Part shown: positions 15,881 to 17,529 of the stretch, one piece after another | How the letters are laid out: each line of letters opens with the position of its first letter | Numbering within the stretch: the stretch's first letter is position 1 | Assembly: GCA_964511665.1 (NCBI GenBank) | Contig: CAZEHA010000064.1 | Span: 1-17,529, forward strand | DNA: 17,529 nucleotides | Direction: 5' to 3' | From: JAGOEF01 sp964511665 | GTDB lineage: Bacteria; Bacteroidota; Bacteroidia; Bacteroidales; ML635J-15 | The notes under the pieces: generated by a model | Databases searched by the model: none | What the model saw: only the letters and a program-made list of their open reading frames with translations | Told to the model about the DNA's origin: nothing | Position numbers and translations under genes: made by a program

Positions 15881-16015
15881 ATGACTGGGGCCGCAATTGC
15901 CGTAATTGCTATTCAGGGATTTGCTCTTACAGCATCTGTTGTTATATTGATAGTACTCATTGTAAGGCGCTTGCGCATTCGAAAGACAGAGGATTTCGAG
16001 AAAAGAGACAACTAA
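15881..16015 (+). CDS. 44-aa single-helix membrane peptide
   Basis: A small frame beginning ATG one base after the YbjQ stop (TAA T ATG) and ending with TAA at 16013-16015. The product is MTGAAIAVIAIQG followed by a strongly hydrophobic stretch to about residue 29, then the basic RRLRIRK and a charged tail ending KRDN. This is one transmembrane helix with a positively charged cytoplasmic end. The tight spacing suggests translational coupling with the YbjQ-like gene. No family recognised. The coherent hydrophobic-basic layout supports a real gene, but the short length leaves doubt. Confidence 0.6.
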   Translation: MTGAAIAVIAIQGFALTASVVILIVLIVRRLRIRKTEDFEKRDN

Positions 16016-16138
16016 CTGTCGTCCAAATCGTTTTTTTACACCGATGCCGATTTGAGCCAGCATGGCTTAATGTAATCGTGTAAACACATTAGCTACTGAT
16101 TTATTGTTGGGGACTATTGGTTTAAAAGAATAAAATTT

Positions 16139-16374
16139 TTATCCGTTACTTAACCGTTAATAAACGGCTATTATCATAGAGACATTCTGCGGCAACATGT
16201 TTGCAGTTTTCATATTCTGCTGAATTATAATATAATTTATCCGTTACTTAACGGTTAATAAACGACTAAGATCACACAGCATAAGCAGCGCAATTGTTTA
16301 AGCTTTATGAAAAACCAAATAAAAGTCAATAAAACCGCAAATGAATTATCCGTTACTTAACCGTTAATAAACGG
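16139..16374. repeat. Three repeats with 25-bp palindromic cores
   Basis: Units begin with TTATCC at 16139, 16237 and 16346. Each contains a 25-bp near-palindrome: 16143-16167, 16241-16265 and 16350-16374. In copies 1 and 3 the outer arms are CCGTT/AACGG and the inner arms TTAAC/GTTAA around one central base, with 10 of 12 pairs. Copy 2 changes the central base C to G, which leaves the inner palindrome intact, and loses one outer pair. Beyond the core, about 35 further bases are loosely similar (ACACAG..GCAT..TG..CAAC). Spacing is 98 and 109 bp. This and the AT-rich stretch 16016-16138 fill the gene-free interval before the insertion sequence. The role could be protein binding sites, small RNA hairpins or an iteron-like array; not known. 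Confidence 0.85.
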
Positions 16375-16377
16375 CTA
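16370..16377. repeat. Target site duplication, left copy
   Basis: AACGGCTA immediately left of the insertion sequence, repeated at 17348-17355. Eight bases is the duplication length expected for IS1595-family elements. It overlaps the right arm of the third palindrome. Confidence 0.9.
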
Positions 16378-17347
16378 TAGAGGTCAGTAGTTAACTGCAT
16401 ACTAATTTTGCTTGATAAATTTTATCTGCCACTACCATTCTCTGAATAATATTGTTGAAGATATTATTTTTCATCTGAGACCGATTGATTCTGTAACAAA
16501 ATTCATCAATGTATCTATTAATATTAAACTCACTCACCCATGAATACGTAGTTCTAATCCATGATTTTATTTGGTGAATCATGGTATGTAGTGCTTTGAA
16601 GTTTGCCCCACTATTGCTCTCAATCTGTGTTATTTTATACTCTTTCATTAATGGGCGATAACCTTTCCACAGATCTGTGGTTATCTCTGCTTCCGGTGAA
16701 ATATGTTTCATAAATAGTTTGCTAAGCTCTTTAGACGAATAATTATCTATACCCATTGCATACATACGCTTAACTTTTCCTTCATCTGTAAGTTCAACAG
16801 CACATACAACTTTCTTTTTCTTGCTATCATAACTACGACCAACCATCCCTTCTTCTTTGCCGCCAATGACAAATTCATCTATATGAACCTTGCCTTTTAT
16901 GGGATTAGCTCCACTAGATTTCATAGCTTCTCTCACTTTATGCATAAACAACCTAGCGGTCTTCTCAGTTATACTAAAACGCTCTGCAACATAATTAGCA
17001 GATAAACTCTTAGTTGATGTTGCCATTTCAAAGCAGATAAAGAAAGCCTTGCGAACCCCAAATTTGACTTTATGGAATAAAGTATTTGCAGTTGCAGATT
17101 CTGTATGACTGCATTTATTGCACGTTATTGAATGGTTCTTCCTTTTTTGACCCCCAGTATGCCCACATTTAGAACATTTAAACCCATCACTCCATTTAAA
17201 ATGAGCTAGGTATTCCATACAGTTTTCATCAGTTTTAAAGCGTTCAGCAAATTCTAAGAGGTCTTGTCCTTTAAATAATTCCATAGATATATTGATTTTA
17301 CTGATATCAAAGATAATAAAATATATGTATTTATCTACTGACCTCTA
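16378..17347 (-). mobile_element. IS1595-family insertion sequence, complete, 970 bp
   Basis: Bounded by TAGAGGTCAGTAG (16378-16390) and its exact reverse complement (17335-17347), with looser similarity continuing to about 23 bp. It is flanked by the 8-bp direct repeat AACGGCTA on both sides. It carries one transposase gene on the minus strand. Perfect inverted repeats, intact duplication and intact gene indicate a recent insertion and a potentially active element. Confidence 0.95.
16391..17284 (-). CDS. IS1595 family transposase (ISXO2-like)
   Basis: A 297-aa DDE-type transposase for the surrounding element. Seen: an N-terminal zinc ribbon with C37/C40 and C55/C58 (CSKC, CNKC), a helix-turn-helix-like region LSANYVAERFSITEKTARLF (about 94-113), then the ISXO2-like domain with HIDEFVIGGKEEG (Asp136), ITTDLWKGYRP (Asp204) and YIDEFCYRIN (Glu261) as the likely catalytic triad. 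Length is typical for the family; no frameshift. The stop codon lies directly against the left inverted repeat. AT-rich relative to the neighbouring chromosomal genes, consistent with acquisition. Confidence 0.96.
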   Translation of the reverse strand: MELFKGQDLLEFAERFKTDENCMEYLAHFKWSDGFKCSKCGHTGGQKRKNHSITCNKCSHTESATANTLFHKVKFGVRKAFFICFEMATSTKSLSANYVAERFSITEKTARLFMHKVREAMKSSGANPIKGKVHIDEFVIGGKEEGMVGRSYDSKKKKVVCAVELTDEGKVKRMYAMGIDNYSSKELSKLFMKHISPEAEITTDLWKGYRPLMKEYKITQIESNSGANFKALHTMIHQIKSWIRTTYSWVSEFNINRYIDEFCYRINRSQMKNNIFNNIIQRMVVADKIYQAKLVCS

Positions 17348-17355
17348 AACGGCTA
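17348..17355. repeat. Target site duplication, right copy
   Basis: AACGGCTA directly right of the insertion sequence, matching 16370-16377. Removing the element and one copy restores a continuous third repeat unit that runs on into CTATTTACACAG, similar to the sequence after copies 1 and 2. Confidence 0.9.
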
Positions 17356-17435
17356 TTTACACAGAAGCATTGCTGTATCAACAAATATCGTTCACCGAAA
17401 GTGTAAAATAATTGTGTGATATTATGCTTAACACC

Positions 17436-17529
17436 TTAGTTTTTGCGTGCAAGCATCAAACCATCGCGCAGCGGTCCTGACTTCATACGCTCTCCTAAAT
17501 TAGTGCGGCAACAAAATTGCAACTCATTG
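17436..17529 (-). CDS. C-terminal end of an unidentified gene (partial)
   Basis: An open frame enters from the right edge of the window and stops with TAA at 17436-17438 after 30 codons. The visible end includes CCRTNLGERMKSG followed by PLRDGLMLARKN. I do not recognise the family. The outer part lies inside the right arm of the 53-bp terminal inverted repeat. The natural-looking end here, compared with the abrupt junction at the left arm, suggests that the right side is the original context. Too little remains to assign a function. Confidence 0.5.
   Translation of the reverse strand, partial: NELQFCCRTNLGERMKSGPLRDGLMLARKN
17475..17527. repeat. Right arm of 53-bp terminal inverted repeat
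   Basis: Exact reverse complement of bases 1-53. It is coding here for the partial minus-strand gene. The match ends at 17475, after which the gene continues without interruption. Confidence 0.9.

Noticed and set aside
16023..16056. Inverted CAAATCG...CGATTTG after the 44-aa gene as a terminator
   Set aside because: The loop is about 19 bases and no T run follows the right arm, so it is not a convincing Rho-independent terminator.
16139..16380. Integron attC sites or replication iterons
   Set aside because: The conserved attC ends (RYYYAAC/GTTRRRY) are not met, and no integrase is nearby. TTATCC recalls part of a DnaA box, but there is no replication gene in the window.
16139..17400. CRISPR array
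   Set aside because: Only three units, intervening sequence of about 65-75 bp that is unequal in length and itself loosely similar between units, and no cas genes.
1..17527. The 53-bp terminal inverted repeats as ends of a 17.5-kb transposon or phage
   Set aside because: The interior is mostly housekeeping genes (tilS, aat, miaA), the arms lie inside a coding frame, and they coincide with the scaffold ends. No transposase or integrase matches such an element.

Overview
The window looks like a Bacteroidota (probably Bacteroidales-type) chromosomal segment. Evidence: start codons mostly lack Shine-Dalgarno sequences, there are several TAnnTTTG -7 boxes of the Bacteroides type, and characteristic Bacteroidota families occur together (LuxC-type acyl-CoA reductase, CCC-motif membrane protein with DUF2752, DUF3124 lipoprotein, TM-WD40 nSTAND NTPases). 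It is a draft scaffold: it holds a run of exactly 100 N, and its two ends share a 53-bp inverted repeat.

Left third (about 1-8000, all genes on the minus strand), an accessory region. Two tandem nSTAND-type NTPase genes encode a P-loop NTPase head, one transmembrane helix and a WD40 tail. The upstream copy is full length (1387 aa). The downstream copy is cut short at the scaffold end after about two WD40 blades. The heads share an 874-bp tract with no base difference, although the flanking sequence differs clearly, which points to recent gene conversion or duplication with diversified tails. Upstream lie an 89-bp-period repeat interrupted by the scaffold gap, a free-standing four-helix-bundle (S23/IVS-type) gene flanked by inverted 20-bp arms, and an unrecognised protein with an RNxxxH motif like that of HEPN ribonucleases. 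A conflict or defence role for this cluster is possible but not proven.

Middle (8000-16015), ordinary chromosomal genes. On the minus strand: an RRM RNA-binding protein with its own promoter and terminator, a lipoprotein with its own promoter, and the chain aat-tilS-DUF3124. Divergent from aat across only 38 bp, on the plus strand, is a tight six-gene operon: DUF2752, CCC-motif protein, acyl-CoA reductase, pRiA4b ORF-3-like protein, miaA and an exported thioredoxin. It is followed by a YbjQ-family protein and a 44-aa single-helix membrane peptide one base downstream.

Right end (16016-17529). Three copies of a repeat with a 25-bp near-perfect palindrome at its core stand 98 and 109 bp apart. 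An IS1595-family (ISXO2-like) element of 970 bp, with 13-bp perfect terminal inverted repeats and an 8-bp target duplication, sits in the third copy. The final bases are the C-terminal end of an unidentified minus-strand gene that overlaps the right arm of the 53-bp terminal repeat.

Most informative for follow-up: the shared-head/variable-tail nSTAND pair, the palindromic repeat array, the inverted arms around the four-helix-bundle gene, and the unresolved junctions at both ends.
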